NCBI RefSeq assembly: GCF_001039355.2
Contig: NW_019775624.1
Coordinates: 558,692 to 622,691, forward strand
DNA length: 64,000 nt
Source of the DNA: Lingula anatina
Taxonomy: Eukaryota > Brachiopoda > Lingulata > Lingulida > Lingulidae
Direction: 5' to 3'
Both the position numbers and the translations under genes were made by a program. Positions 53,301-64,000 of this stretch are shown in pieces. How positions within the stretch are numbered: the stretch's first letter is position 1; every line of letters begins with the position of its first letter. Under the pieces are notes generated by a model. The model was given only the letters and a program-made list of their open reading frames with translations. It was not told where the DNA came from and made no database searches.

Positions 53301-56300
53301 AACTCAGTTTTGTGATATGTAATTAGAGAATTAACTTCACAAGATTTTAATTAGATGTAATAATATGAAAAATATTGAATTTTTCCCTTCAAAATATCAA
53401 GACAGATATTTGCAATATTTTTCATAATGCTTACTGAAAGTGGTCATTTATTCAAAATGTTAAGTAGTCATGCAGTATTGATACCTTTTGAAATGATTAT
53501 TCTATACAAAAATATATAAATCTTGTTATAGCAAATTTTCACACCTTCACCCAAGCGAAGAAGACGGCAAAAGCAATGCCCTGGTTAAACAGGACCTGAG
53601 CCCAGCTAAGGAACTCAAAGTCGGCAAATTCATCCGGTTTCTGTAACAGCGATTCCAGCATGTTCCCCACTGCTATGGTCCGATACACATTGAACACGGT
53701 ACAGACCACTGAGATCACAATCACGACGATATCCAGGATGTTCCAGACGCTCTTGAAGTATTGACACTTGTGCTTGGCAATCTGAAAATGAAGATAAATG
53801 CTCTGTAGAACACATCATGCAAAGTTAAAAATCTTAAGGAGTACCATTTTTTTGCCAAACAGAAATGCATTTTATTCACAAGCTTTAAAGTTCTGTTACC
53901 TTATGTGTCAAATCCCATCACCTTTGTATTCTAAACCAGAATGTATAAAATTAAATATTAGTAATGTTCATTAACAAATTTCTCACCTCCAATGCTTCCT
54001 CAATGATGTAGTAGATGATGAACAACAAGAAAATGCCCTCGCAAGCCAGTACAAAGTAGTCTCCAATGGACACATAGCGGATCAACTTGACTGTACGGAA
54101 AGACCAAGATGGAATAGCTCCTCCAGTGGCAGGAAATTCCACAACCAGTCTGAAAACAGTGAAAACATAATGTCAGAGACAACTCAAAACACAAAGAATG
54201 TTCTTTAAAATTGTTTAATGCGCACATAGTATTATGACACTTGTTTCATTTTAATTGCCACCTAAAAGACCAGATTTTCTCTCTCATAATTTTGAGCTAA
54301 ATTGCAAAAGTTAACCAAATGGTCTCGTTAGAACAGTTACTGTGCAGTTACTTTTGCAAGCTTTAGACAATGTAAAACATTTACCAGGTACCTGCTTTTT
54401 ATCCCTAAATCTGTTGAGATCAAAGTAGCTTACCGGATAACACAGAACAGGTTGATATTAGCATTGTACACAGTGAAGTCTACAAAGACGACTCGGGTTC
54501 CACGGTCCAGCCAAAGGTTCTGTTTCAGGTCAGCAATGATGGGCTCAGTCTTTTCCCTGGTCAACAAGAGGTTCTGGACGAAACCTCCTCCACCGTATTC
54601 ACTTATCAAACCTTCGTGTCCCCAGCCATCCAGTTCATCTTCGGTCTGATAGACCCAACTGAAAAAAGATGACTTACACATTACAGGTGCTGTTTTTTAT
54701 TCAACATGCCTTTTTTGCCAAGTGAGAAACTTTACAAAATAAGACATCACATACAATGTACACAATGTTGCTCAAGCTTCTTAATTAAGAAAAAACATTT
54801 GAAAAAGATTTTAAGAAGAAAAAACATTTGAAAAAGATAAGTATTTTTTTGTTTGCTGGATACTATGAATGTTCACATTAAGGTTACTTACGCCGTCCCA
54901 TTCATTTTCCCAAACGGAAACTTGTCTTCTATACTTTCTGCATAGGCATCATAGCAAGTCTTGATCTCATTCTTGAAGTCATCATGAACTTCACAGGAGT
55001 CGTTTCTGACCTTCAGCTGTCTCAAGCGAGGGACACCAAGGAGTTTGTTCTCATGAAAGACGTATCCAAGTTGGCTGTCACTGACGTTCTGTCCATTGTA
55101 CCATTTTTCCCAGTAAAGTCCGTCCATCAGAGGTCCCTCGGCAAACTGTAAATGTTATTAGACATTTGTAGTGTAAGAGCAATTCAGCAATTCATATAGT
55201 AATGATGAAGTTTTCAACTTCTGTGACTGGTTGACTGTTATTTGAGGCAGAAGTAAAATAAGACTAAAGACAACTCATTTTTTTTCTTTAATTCTTAATT
55301 TAATTACCTCCATGATTTATTACTTAAAATCTTTTAATTTATTTGTTTGCATTTTGTTATAAATTCCACAATCAATACATCTATTTTCCTCATATCATTA
55401 ATTTAACATGCCATCATTCTTGATGTCAATAAATAAAATCTCAAATCTGTATAAATATAAGCATATCTTTACCCTCCAGAAGTCCTGCATTGTAGTCATT
55501 CCTCGGAAAGTGTTCTTGGTGTCGGCAAACTGACCATCTAAGAACAGTTCACTCATCACCTTAGTGTAGTAGTAGTAAGTCTCACTGTTCATGCCAAAGG
55601 TCACTAAGGTTTAAAGATGAGGAATTTTATTAACTTAATCTTATAATAATAACTTCAGAAAGTATTAGTTAATTGATTATTATAAATAAATTAATTCTTT
55701 TTCTACATGTTTTTTTTTCTCAGTCTCGGTGTCATGCATACTGGACTCGCCCTTATAGCCTTTTTAGTGGCCATCAGTCAATCACAATAACTGTAGCCAA
55801 GACAAGGAAGAGAAAATTCAATGTAACTACCATTTTAAGACATTTTCTTATATTTACCTTTTACCAAAAATCATATATCCAAACAAGAGCTTTATATAAA
55901 TTAACCATTTGTTTTTATGATAAAAATTTTTAATGAAATCAAAAAACAAATACTTTTTCTAGTGTCGTGTCTTGTTATTTTTCATTGTTATTGTATGCTT
56001 TAACTTTAGTAATGCCATTAGAGACTGCTATAAAATTTCCTGGTTATGTTAAAAATAAGGATATTATTTCCCACAAAGTACTGAATTATGCACTTTCATT
56101 TGGTCATTTCCTTGTAAGCACGCAAACTTGAAATGAAGTTATATTGATTGGCACTCTAACAGTAATTAAAAAGCAATGGATATCTTGCATGTATCTCAAA
56201 TTAACTTCACTGCCATTGATGTCATGACGTACAGAGAGGTGTGACCAAAAAAAAAATTTTTTTTGGCAAAAGTCCAAAAACTCTATCCCAAAAGAAATGT

Positions 56301-56323
56301 CATGATTTATGGATTTTTTGCCC

Positions 56324-56360
<37 letters not shown>

Positions 56361-59300
56361 ATTTTCTAGCTCAAATGATTTTCACAATTAATAACCAATA
56401 TCCTTTTGTAAAGGTCAATAATTCATCATGCCATTCCAATAATCTATAATTTCAAAATATGCAATTAGAACACCATGGGACAAATTACTGAACAAGTTAA
56501 TAGCTAGAAACTTTACAAAGCTGACGGCTGTAAAACTTCAGAACATTAACGGCACAATCGATGATCATAGCTAAAACAGATATAACTGTTTTGTAGCAAC
56601 TACTGCCTCTTCTGAATAGAAACTGTTTGACAAAGACATTATTTCTATGCCAGTCTCTGAATAATTGATTTTGGATTAACAGTATCATTGTCTAATTTCC
56701 AGGGTCTGTGAGCAAGCACAGTATTAATTGCATATTGATTTTGTCAAGCACACAGGTAACATCGATCTTCTTTTTCCTGTGCAAGTCTACCACCACCTAG
56801 TTTGCCATTACCAAACACACTGTGCCATCAAAATGGCTTTTGGAACACATTTATTTAGTCCTTCATTCCACTCTTTTTTTTTAATGCTCTTTTTTAAATA
56901 TGTTATATAAATCACTAATTTTCAATTCACTTTTACGTTACGTGTTTTGTGCTTGGGAGTTAAAAATTGCATTAGCATGTTCTAAGTACAAATACTTCAA
57001 CTTGCAAATTGGTTAAATTCAATTTTTTTTAAACTAAAAACAATCATTAAATTGTAAAAGTTACATGTCAACATATTAACATTTTCTACTGCAAGACAAA
57101 AAAAAGTGACAAAAAATAGATTGACCATTTAAAATGAGAGAAAAAAACATATATCCAGGACAGAAAAGTGCAATAACATATTTACAAACTAAAATGCACT
57201 ATCACAAATACTTACAAATAGTTAAATCAGTCAGAAAAAGAAGATAGATAACCAGCTCTCTCAAAGTGGTTTTAACATAGAGTTCTCGATCAGTCTTGGT
57301 GTCTTCAGTGTGCTTGGTTGCCCAAAGTGCTATTTTAAGGGAGACAGATAAACCATAAAATAAAAACACAAGAGACATAATAATGCACTATAAACAAAAG
57401 GTGAATCTCTGCTTGGTGGTACAACCCCTCTGTGTTGATCTATATCAGGATCTAAATAAGACAACATCAAAAAGAAAATACAAATATAATAAAACAAAAT
57501 AAATACAACTGGAAAATAAAGTACACACAATATCAACACATGCACGTCCAGGATTTAGTATCCTTTACTTACAAACAACAAGAACCAACAAGAATACGAG
57601 ATAAATGACCAGTTCTCGTATGGTTGTGACCACTTTGAAGTCCTTATTGTCATCATCCTCATCCTGCATATCCTTGGTTTGCCAAATAGCTATAAAATGT
57701 GAAGTTTTAATTGGAATATGTTAAGTTTCATTGTACCTATGTAAGAAGTTAGTAGTGAATGATAATCTGGCAAGAAAATATAATCTTAGAGTATGTAAAA
57801 GAGTAAATAATTTTTATTCCATAAAAGTTGTATGTTTATAAATCATTCAGTATTTTGTACAGGAGTATAATTAACAAGTTTTAAGAACATTTATAATGAG
57901 CACATAAATATACAAATTCGAAATAAAAGAAAAGAAAAGAATGTATTTGGTTGTAGAAAATTTTATCATACTGATGAAGAATGGAAAGTTAAACATGCCC
58001 TGGTGCAAAAATTCATATAAAATACTTTGTTTATATGATTTTTGAAATATAATAACAATTAACCCAACAACCTTACATCTGAATTCAAAGCAATTTGTTT
58101 AAGGAACCTAATCAAGTGAACCCAATTCAGGATTTACTGTCTGTAGTTTCTATAATAAACCATACACCAAAAATGGTAAATATCTCAATAGAACTTTAAA
58201 CCTTATTATGTTTTGAAGGCCTTCATATGCATAAACCTAAATAAGTAATTTGTTTCGCACCCTTACAACTTTCAATCGGCTTGTTCTTTTGTAATGAAAA
58301 AATGTTTTGTTACTTCACTCCCACAAAAGTAATTTAAAGTAAACACAGATGAGATTTTATGTAATAAACTTATGTCCATATAGTGCAACGTATTATATGT
58401 TTATGAAGCTAATAATTCAAATATTTGGCAATCAAACTTTCTTGATGATGTGATGATTCGGTCTTGCTTTAACACAATAAATTATGACAAAGTTTGTCTA
58501 AATGTGTAAATAAAAACCTTTTCGCATCACTAGTGAAAACTTTTCTTAGCACAAATGGAATGGCTTAATAAGTGCAGCAAGCAAATTAAAAAAAAAAGTT
58601 GGATAAACTCTGATCTCCTTTTAACAAATACTGTTCAGCTATGAACAAATATCCACTGTCTATATTTCAATGTTTTAACATTAACAGTATTTTTCTTTCC
58701 ACTGGCAAGTTAGAATTGTCTGTATATTAAAATTTCGGGAAAAAGAATTATAAGATACTTTTACTTATTCATTTTTAGCACAAAATAAAATCATACATAT
58801 TTTTTCCCTTGGCATTATTTATTTTTACATAATACTACTGATATTTATATATATTTCATTGACCTGCAACCTGACAAAAAATTTCAATAAATTTTTCAAG
58901 CAAAGTAACAGGTCAGATCTAGGATGGAAATGTTTTATGTTTTACACTAGCGATGAAAATCCCACAATGAGTTATAAATGTTCTTTTTCGGTCATCCATC
59001 AAAACATGATGCTTTATCTAACATTAAATCTTATTTTGTACATTATCTTTCTTGAGGTGTTTTAGAGAACGTATTAAACCATTGGCATTGTTCACAAAAC
59101 TAAGCTCCCCCCCCCCCCCCCAAAAAAAAAAAGTTTCTTCTAAAAATTCAAGAAAATTTGGGGCACAGTAACAGCAGTGTATATTTATTTTAAAATGTAG
59201 GAAATGCTAGGATCTTTACAACTTACATCTGACACCTCTCTTGAATTTGGCCCAGCAACCATTGGAGTTATCTTGCACCTCCACTTCATCACGCTCTTGG

Positions 59301-59521
59301 ACGCAGACGGTATTCAGGTAGTTGTCGCTTTCCATTGCTGCGGGGAGAGCCAGATCGGCATCCTCCCGAAAACCTCCATCGCGTCCCTGGCGTGAGTCCG
59401 GGCGGTCGCTCCCGTCGTCCGACCAGGCTTGCCTTGACTGGGCACTGCTAGGGCGATTTCTGTTCGACATTTCCACCTCTTCTTGCAAAGTGCGGTTGTT
59501 TCTGTGTGAATTTGAACTCAT
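50360..59521 (-). CDS. PKD2: Polycystin-2 (TRPP cation channel)
   Basis: Six-helix non-selective cation channel of cilia and ER. Minus-strand exons: 59227-59521, exon 2b 57573-57689 or 2a 57216-57329, 55473-55603, 54892-55145, 54434-54658, 53987-54149, 53545-53781, 53066-53247, 52589-52808, 52255-52388, 51941-52058, 51298-51675, 50875-51015, 50360-50392. This gives 875 aa (874 with 2a). Start ATG follows an in-frame stop at 59596-59594. S1 is in exon 2. The TOP domain (about 140-345) includes [15 protein letters not shown] and [13 protein letters not shown]2-S6 follow, with pore FRIILGD (L543-G544-D545) and S6 [15 protein letters not shown]. Two canonical EF-hand loops lie at 635-646 and 669-680. 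A C-terminal coiled coil ([20 protein letters not shown]) precedes a tail ending SHNV. Confidence 0.96.
51776..51860. repeat. Short tandem repeat of an ACATCTATATCTTTAA-type unit
   Basis: ATCTTTAAACATCTATATCT-type units alternate with ATCTTTACATCTGCATCT in a PKD2 intron, about five degenerate copies. Confidence 0.8.
54786..54838. repeat. Direct repeat containing AAGAAAAAACATTTGAAAAA
   Basis: Two near-identical copies of the AAGAAAAAACATTTGAAAAA-GAT segment lie back to back in a PKD2 intron. Confidence 0.75.
57216..57329 (-). CDS. PKD2: PKD2 alternative exon 2a (pre-S1/S1)
   Basis: A 114-bp exon bounded by AATAG and GTAAGTAT. It reads in the same entry and exit phase as exon 2b and encodes [20 protein letters not shown] followed by [17 protein letters not shown]. 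The TDRELYVK stretch is closer to the vertebrate protein than exon 2b is. An Asp falls inside the hydrophobic S1 segment (FLTDLTI), which is unusual. It is almost certainly used in place of exon 2b; including both would keep the frame but duplicate S1. Confidence 0.88.
57573..57689 (-). CDS. PKD2: PKD2 alternative exon 2b (pre-S1/S1)
   Basis: A 117-bp exon bounded by TTATAG and GTAAGTAA, 243 bp upstream of exon 2a. It encodes [20 protein letters not shown] followed by [17 protein letters not shown]. It shares the W-x-T-K and TTxRELVIYLxFL frameworks with exon 2a but has an acidic DEDDDNKD insert region and a fully hydrophobic S1. Confidence 0.88.
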
Positions 59522-59708
59522 ACTAAAGTCCCAACCACCGTCAGATTCTTCGATTTGCGCTTGCTCAGTAGTTTCTATTCGATCCTCGATAAATCAACTT
59601 TAATATTCACCTGCAATTCAGCAAAAGCCCACCTTAATGAGAAAATATCGACCGCTGTGTCAGTCCCTGTCTACAAATACAACAGAACATGGCTCCCTTG
59701 AGATTAAA

Positions 59709-59716
59709 TGACGTCA
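59709..59716. promoter_or_regulatory. Consensus CRE (TGACGTCA) upstream of PKD2
   Basis: A full palindromic TGACGTCA lies about 190 bp upstream of the PKD2 start codon and about 60 bp upstream of the ATG of the divergent small ORF at 59775. It matches the CREB/ATF consensus exactly; functional use is inferred. Confidence 0.5.
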
Positions 59717-59774
59717 CTAAAATATGGATTCTACCAACCGAACTGTGGAACACGCAGCCGTTCGCAAATAGAAA

Positions 59775-59969
59775 ATGGTCAAGGGGAGTCAAAAGAAAGT
59801 AGAACAACAAAAATCTGATAATAACAGGATTTTAAATTGTTTTCTTAAAACAACTTTTAAATCTGTTACCCTGCTGAAAGTAGATAAGGCGACAAAAGTC
59901 CACGACTTAAAAAAATACCATGGATCTTTTCTAGATGCAAAGCTTTATGTTGTTTTAAGAGCTTACTAA
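59775..59969 (+). CDS. Small basic ORF (64 aa) divergent from PKD2, uncertain
   Basis: Open from ATG to TAA in a region upstream of PKD2, 253 bp from its start codon. It is Lys-rich (MVKGSQKKVEQQKSDNNR at the start; ends LYVVLRAY), with no recognised domain, signal peptide or membrane segment. Its position across a likely promoter makes a microprotein or upstream non-coding transcript possible, but a chance frame of this length is also ordinary. Confidence 0.25.
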   Translation: MVKGSQKKVEQQKSDNNRILNCFLKTTFKSVTLLKVDKATKVHDLKKYHGSFLDAKLYVVLRAY

Positions 59970-60222
59970 ATATTTTATAACAAATTTAACATCAGCATAA
60001 TACTCGTGTATTGACTGTTTATTTTAAAATCGAGGAAGTGCTCATGACGACAAAATAGACCCCCCTCTTTACAGTTTTTTTTTTTTCTGATTAAAATACA
60101 ATTTCTTGTCCAATATCTGGGGACTGTAAAAGTGTTTATTACCAACGAGATATGAATTGCATTATAGAAAAAATATCACATCGAAGAAGTCTTAATCAGA
60201 CCGTTTGGGAAGGGGAGTTATG

Positions 60223-61677
60223 CAGTGGCGGATTTAGAGGGAGGGGGTCAGGGGGGTCCCCTATTGTAATTAGAATTTTGACTAGCTGAATCAATGGCAC
60301 CGTTCGCCCTCTAAAATACCAAAAATTGTCGGGGCCCTTCAGCGGGCCGAGCCCCACGAGAAGTAGGAGGGGGGGGGGGGGGGGGCGGCTTCGCATCTGC
60401 GGGCCCCCCCCCCCCCTCAAAAAACCCTTTATCCCCCCCCGGGGGGAACCCCGTTGAAAGAAACGTTGCNTAACGTGTATACCACGTTCAAACCTCTTAC
60501 GTTATAGGTAACGTGAAACTGAAACGTGTAGGCCTATTCCACGTTCATACCTCTAACAAATTAACGTGGGCACCAAGTTCAAATTAACGTTGCTGCCACA
60601 TTATAGGTAAAGTGGAGCTGCAACATGTATTCCACGTTCAAACCTCTTACAAATTTACGTGGGCACCACGTTCAAAGTAACGTTGCTGCCACGTTATAGG
60701 TAACGTGGGGGTGAAACGTGTATTCCACGTGAAAAACGGTTACAAATTTACGTGAGCGCCACGTTCCAAGTAACGTTGCTGCCACGTTATAGATAACGTG
60801 GAGCTGCAACGTGTATTCCACGTTCATAACTCTTACAAATTTACGTGGGCACCACGTTCAAAGTAACGTTGCTGCCACGTTATAGGTAACGTGGGGGGTG
60901 AAACGTGTATTCCACGTGAAAAACGGTTACAAATTTATGTGAGCGCCACGTTCGAAGTAACGTTGCTGCCACGTTATAGGTAAAGTGGAGCTGCAACATG
61001 TATTCCACGTTCAAACCGGTTACAAATTTATGTGGGATCCACGTTCAAATTAATGATGCTGCCACATTATAGGTAAAGTGGAGCTTCAACGTGTATTCCA
61101 CGTTCATAACTCTTACAACTTTACGTGGGATCCACGTTCAAAGTAGCGTTGCTGCCACGTTATAGGTAACGTGGGGGTGAAATGTGTATTCCACGTTTAA
61201 ACCTCTTACAACTTTACGTGGGATCCACGTTCAAAGTAACGTTGCTGCCACGTTATAGGTAACGTGGAGCTGCAACGTGTATTCCACGTTCAAACCTCTT
61301 ACAAATTTACGTAGAATCTACTTTCAATATTTCTTTGCTGCCACGTTCAAACTTCTTACAAGTTAACATGGGATCCACGTTCAAAGTAACGTTGGTGCAA
61401 CGTTACACATAACGTGGGGGTAAAACGTGGGTGGTGACAAATTTCAAATTTACGTGGGAGCCCCCCTTTGATTTCTGGTCACCTCTTGTAATTAGAATTT
61501 TGACTAGCTGAATCATCGCTCTAAACCGAACCAAATGGCACCGTTCGCCCTCTAAAATACCAAAAATTTCCGGGGCCCTTCAGCGGGCCGAACCCCACAC
61601 CAAGTGGGGTGGGGTTGGGGGGGGGGTCGGCTTCGCACGCGTGAACCCCCTTTCAAATTATCTTGGATCCGTCCCTG
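60223..61677. mobile_element. Non-autonomous TIR element with satellite core
   Basis: The left end CAGTGGCGGATTTAG and the right end, read in reverse, CAGGGACGGATCCAAG form terminal inverted repeats flanked by G-runs. A direct TTATG flanks both ends (60218-60222 and 61678-61682), consistent with a target-site duplication. A block beginning TGTAATTAGAATTTTGACTA is present twice in direct orientation (60265-60357 and 61487-61598, the second longer by an insert), on each side of a 93-bp satellite. No transposase frame was seen. The CAG-G-CGGAT ends recall hAT-type MITEs, but the 5-bp duplication is shorter than the usual 8, so the superfamily is uncertain. Confidence 0.7.
60471..61435. repeat. 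93-bp satellite, about ten copies, with phased ACGT cores
   Basis: TTGCTGCCACGTTATAGGTA recurs at intervals of 93-94 bp (TGCTGCC at 60684, 60777, 60870, 60964, 61057, 61150, 61243). A typical unit holds seven ACGT tetranucleotides at steps of about 11, 23, 11, 12, 11, 12 and 13 bp. A single N (60470) marks the left edge, so copy number may be understated. Confidence 0.93.
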
Positions 61678-61682
61678 TTATG

Positions 61683-64000
61683 GATTTATAACTTAAAATG
61701 TTCAGGTTGCATTGCAAATCAATGTCTGTACCCCACGTACGAGAATTGGAATCCGTTTTTATAGTTGTTTTATTAATAATCAATGAAGACTGGGTTCTTT
61801 TTCATCTGTAAAGGTCCTCACGAATAATAATTCAGTAGATCAATATCTCAAATCAATCATTCATTTATCATCCTTTTTAAATGCAACTATTCGATAAGTG
61901 TTGTGTTTCACCTGTAACATGAAAAAGAAGAAATTAAATCCATAAAATTTCTAATTACCATACGGAAACAAGGATATGTTCTCTTCGATAGGCCTATTTA
62001 TCTGTCTAGCATGAGTATCAAGACTTCTTAATTATTATCATCTTCATTCATCGTATTTTTCTTTATAGATTTACTCATAACAGTATAACTCAAACTACAT
62101 ACATATCACGGTTATTCGCCAGCAAGAACGGCGATTCTAAACAGTTGGGATAAAAAGAAATGAAAAGAAAGCATAAATGTTGGTTCGCCCGAGATAACCT
62201 CTCGATGTTTGACTTTGTGGTGTTGAACAAAAGTGGATATTTCAAAGTATTAAATCAACTGCATCTGTCTGATTTTGCTATGCTGACCTTAAGTGGATGC
62301 CTTGTGTCGTTATCTAAATTCAAGACAAAAATGGAGTTTGTTTCAAGGACTTTAAACAAAGATTAAAAAATGTTTTATTGGAGAAGTTTTAATCGCCTGG
62401 TCGCGTTTTTGCTGACGTATAACAACGTCCACTTTACATTTTCAGTTTTATTTATTGTGCTTCCCAACTTTTCTTTGTAACGTTTTCTAATTTTATCATC
62501 TTATAGCTATTTTTCTAATAAATGATAACTGAAATATCGATTGACATTCGTAAAGGAAAAATTTATGCCGGTTTATTCATCTCTGAACTAATGGCCAAAA
62601 GGTTTACCTTATTATATCTCTTGTGAATTGACTGGATAATTCAAGATTTTACTGAGATTTTTGTAATATCAAATGGAGTCTAGCAATTAACGAAAATCAA
62701 GGCAAAAGTATGAGAACGTGCAAATCAATTACATTTACTAATTTGCTTATTGGTCGATTTGTCCAACAATTAGATTGATTGAAGAGGTTTTTGTTTAAAA
62801 TCATAATTTATTTTTTTACTTCATAAAATTTATTAGATAGTTATTATATTATCATTTTAGTTTTTCTTTTCTCACATCGTAAAAAGCAATTTATATATTT
62901 TCAAATCTTAGAAAATGTGAAAATGTTACCAAAAGCCAATTCGACACTGTCGAGCGTATTAATGACCAAGATAAAGTTTAGACGCTCGCACATTTCTCCT
63001 TTGGAGACTTAACCGTCGTAAATCCGATATTAAAAAGTGGTAGGCCTACCATTTTGCCTAAACACATGGTAGGTATCTGCCAAAATCTTAAATAAATCAA
63101 TAAATTTCAGAGTTAAATATCTAAGGGAGTTCGACTAAATCATCACAAACAAACAAACAAATAAAAAACTCTTTCAAATAATTTAAATTGCTTTTATTGC
63201 TGCAGAAAACAGGAAAAGCAAAGTGCATCATATACAAAGTACCCGAAGGACCGAAACAGTAAGAATTAGAACAGAAGAATAGTGTCATTTATTTTGCGAA
63301 ATTTACAACTCAACCTCAATATATAGACATACCAGTTAGGAACCTGTTGCAGTAACTCGCTATGAAGCGCTGCTAATCTTTACCATTCACTTTCTTACGT
63401 TAAAACCTGACAAGTAAATGCAGTGTAGAACAAAATAATATTTTTAGACACCACTCATTAAATAATTGCCCTACAAGTAATATCACATTATCTCACATTG
63501 ATAAGCATGTCTTTGAAGACATTTGTAAATATATACGAGAAGCCTATTAACGACTCAAAAATAGATATATCACTAGTATAGATACAAATCCAACATAAGA
63601 CTTGCACATCGGCAGAGTATTTCATGTTTTTTCGATGAGACAAATAAATATGGATACAGTAATTGTTTATAAATAATGCACGACCAGACAGTTACGTTTC
63701 TCCAGCAAATTAAACGCATTTCAGACCGGCTGAAAAACGCTCATTTCTCAATAAATAATTAACCCTGCTTCACTCCCAGTCACGCGCAATGCAGACTTCT
63801 TTTCTTTTTAAGTAGATGCTGTTTTGAAGTGACATTGACCATTGCACATTGTTGCATTTCATTCTGGCTACTCTGATGAAAAGACGTTCAAGATGTCAAC
63901 AGTCCATGTCAAGGAAAAGTTTTGATAAATAACGCTATATTTTGCCATTTACGTATTTTTCTTTCGCATCACGAAGGGTGGTCGTGAAGGTCACGCTCTC
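61683..64000. other. AT-rich non-coding stretch to the window end
   Basis: No splice-flanked frame, RNA gene or repeat family was recognised. The 68-codon frame at 62160-62366 has no supporting signal. Confidence 0.45.

Noticed and set aside
56104-56325. 73-codon minus-strand frame between PKD2 exons 2a and 3
   Set aside because: No resemblance to polycystin, no good splice boundaries, and it spans A/T homopolymers.
62160-62366. 68-codon plus-strand frame
   Set aside because: No splice, promoter or homology cue; length is expected by chance in this region.

Overview
The window is metazoan nuclear DNA: AT-rich, with multi-exon genes, GT-AG introns of about 240 bp to several kb, abundant microsatellites and decayed transposons. 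Gene content (prefoldin subunit 1, Peter Pan/SSF1, polycystin-2, an SH2D4-type adaptor and an animal methylthioribose kinase), a MITE family widespread in marine animals, and tandem near-identical blocks joined by single N bases point to a draft assembly of a heterozygous marine invertebrate. A non-vertebrate deuterostome or a lophotrochozoan is my best guess; the species cannot be fixed from the sequence.

Layout. 1-8.3 kb: no host gene seen; a 34-bp minisatellite, a 452-bp gap and the 3' end of a LINE-like ORF. 8.3-23.2 kb (minus): SH2D4 in ten coding exons, carrying an identical 1,627-bp tandem copy around a single N that is probably an assembly artefact. 23.6-28.4 kb (minus): a 192-bp exon and a 323-codon ORF rich in proline and phosphotyrosine-type motifs; their splice phases let them join SH2D4 in frame, suggesting a long adaptor isoform. 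28.4-37.3 kb: mostly non-coding, with a 1.6-kb diverged duplication (probably two haplotypes in tandem) and a possible plus-strand gene start with TATA box. 37.3-41.8 kb (minus): methylthioribose kinase, eight exons. 42.6-44.0 kb (minus): prefoldin subunit 1, four exons. 44.4-49.0 kb (plus): PPAN, ten exons, head-to-head with PFDN1. 50.4-59.5 kb (minus): PKD2, fourteen exon positions, tail-to-tail with PPAN, with two tandem alternative versions of exon 2 encoding S1. 60.2-61.7 kb: a terminal-inverted-repeat element whose core is a 93-bp satellite with ACGT about every 11-12 bp. 61.7-64 kb: nothing supportable.

The genes do not form one pathway. PFDN1 (cytosolic chaperone) and PPAN (large-subunit ribosome biogenesis) share a 336-bp intergenic region typical of housekeeping bidirectional promoters. 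MTR kinase belongs to methionine salvage, PKD2 is a ciliary/ER cation channel, and SH2D4 is a phosphotyrosine adaptor. The best leads are the duplicated S1 exons of PKD2, the possible fusion of a tyrosine-motif N-terminus to SH2D4, the kinase route of methionine salvage in an animal, and the helically phased ACGT satellite.
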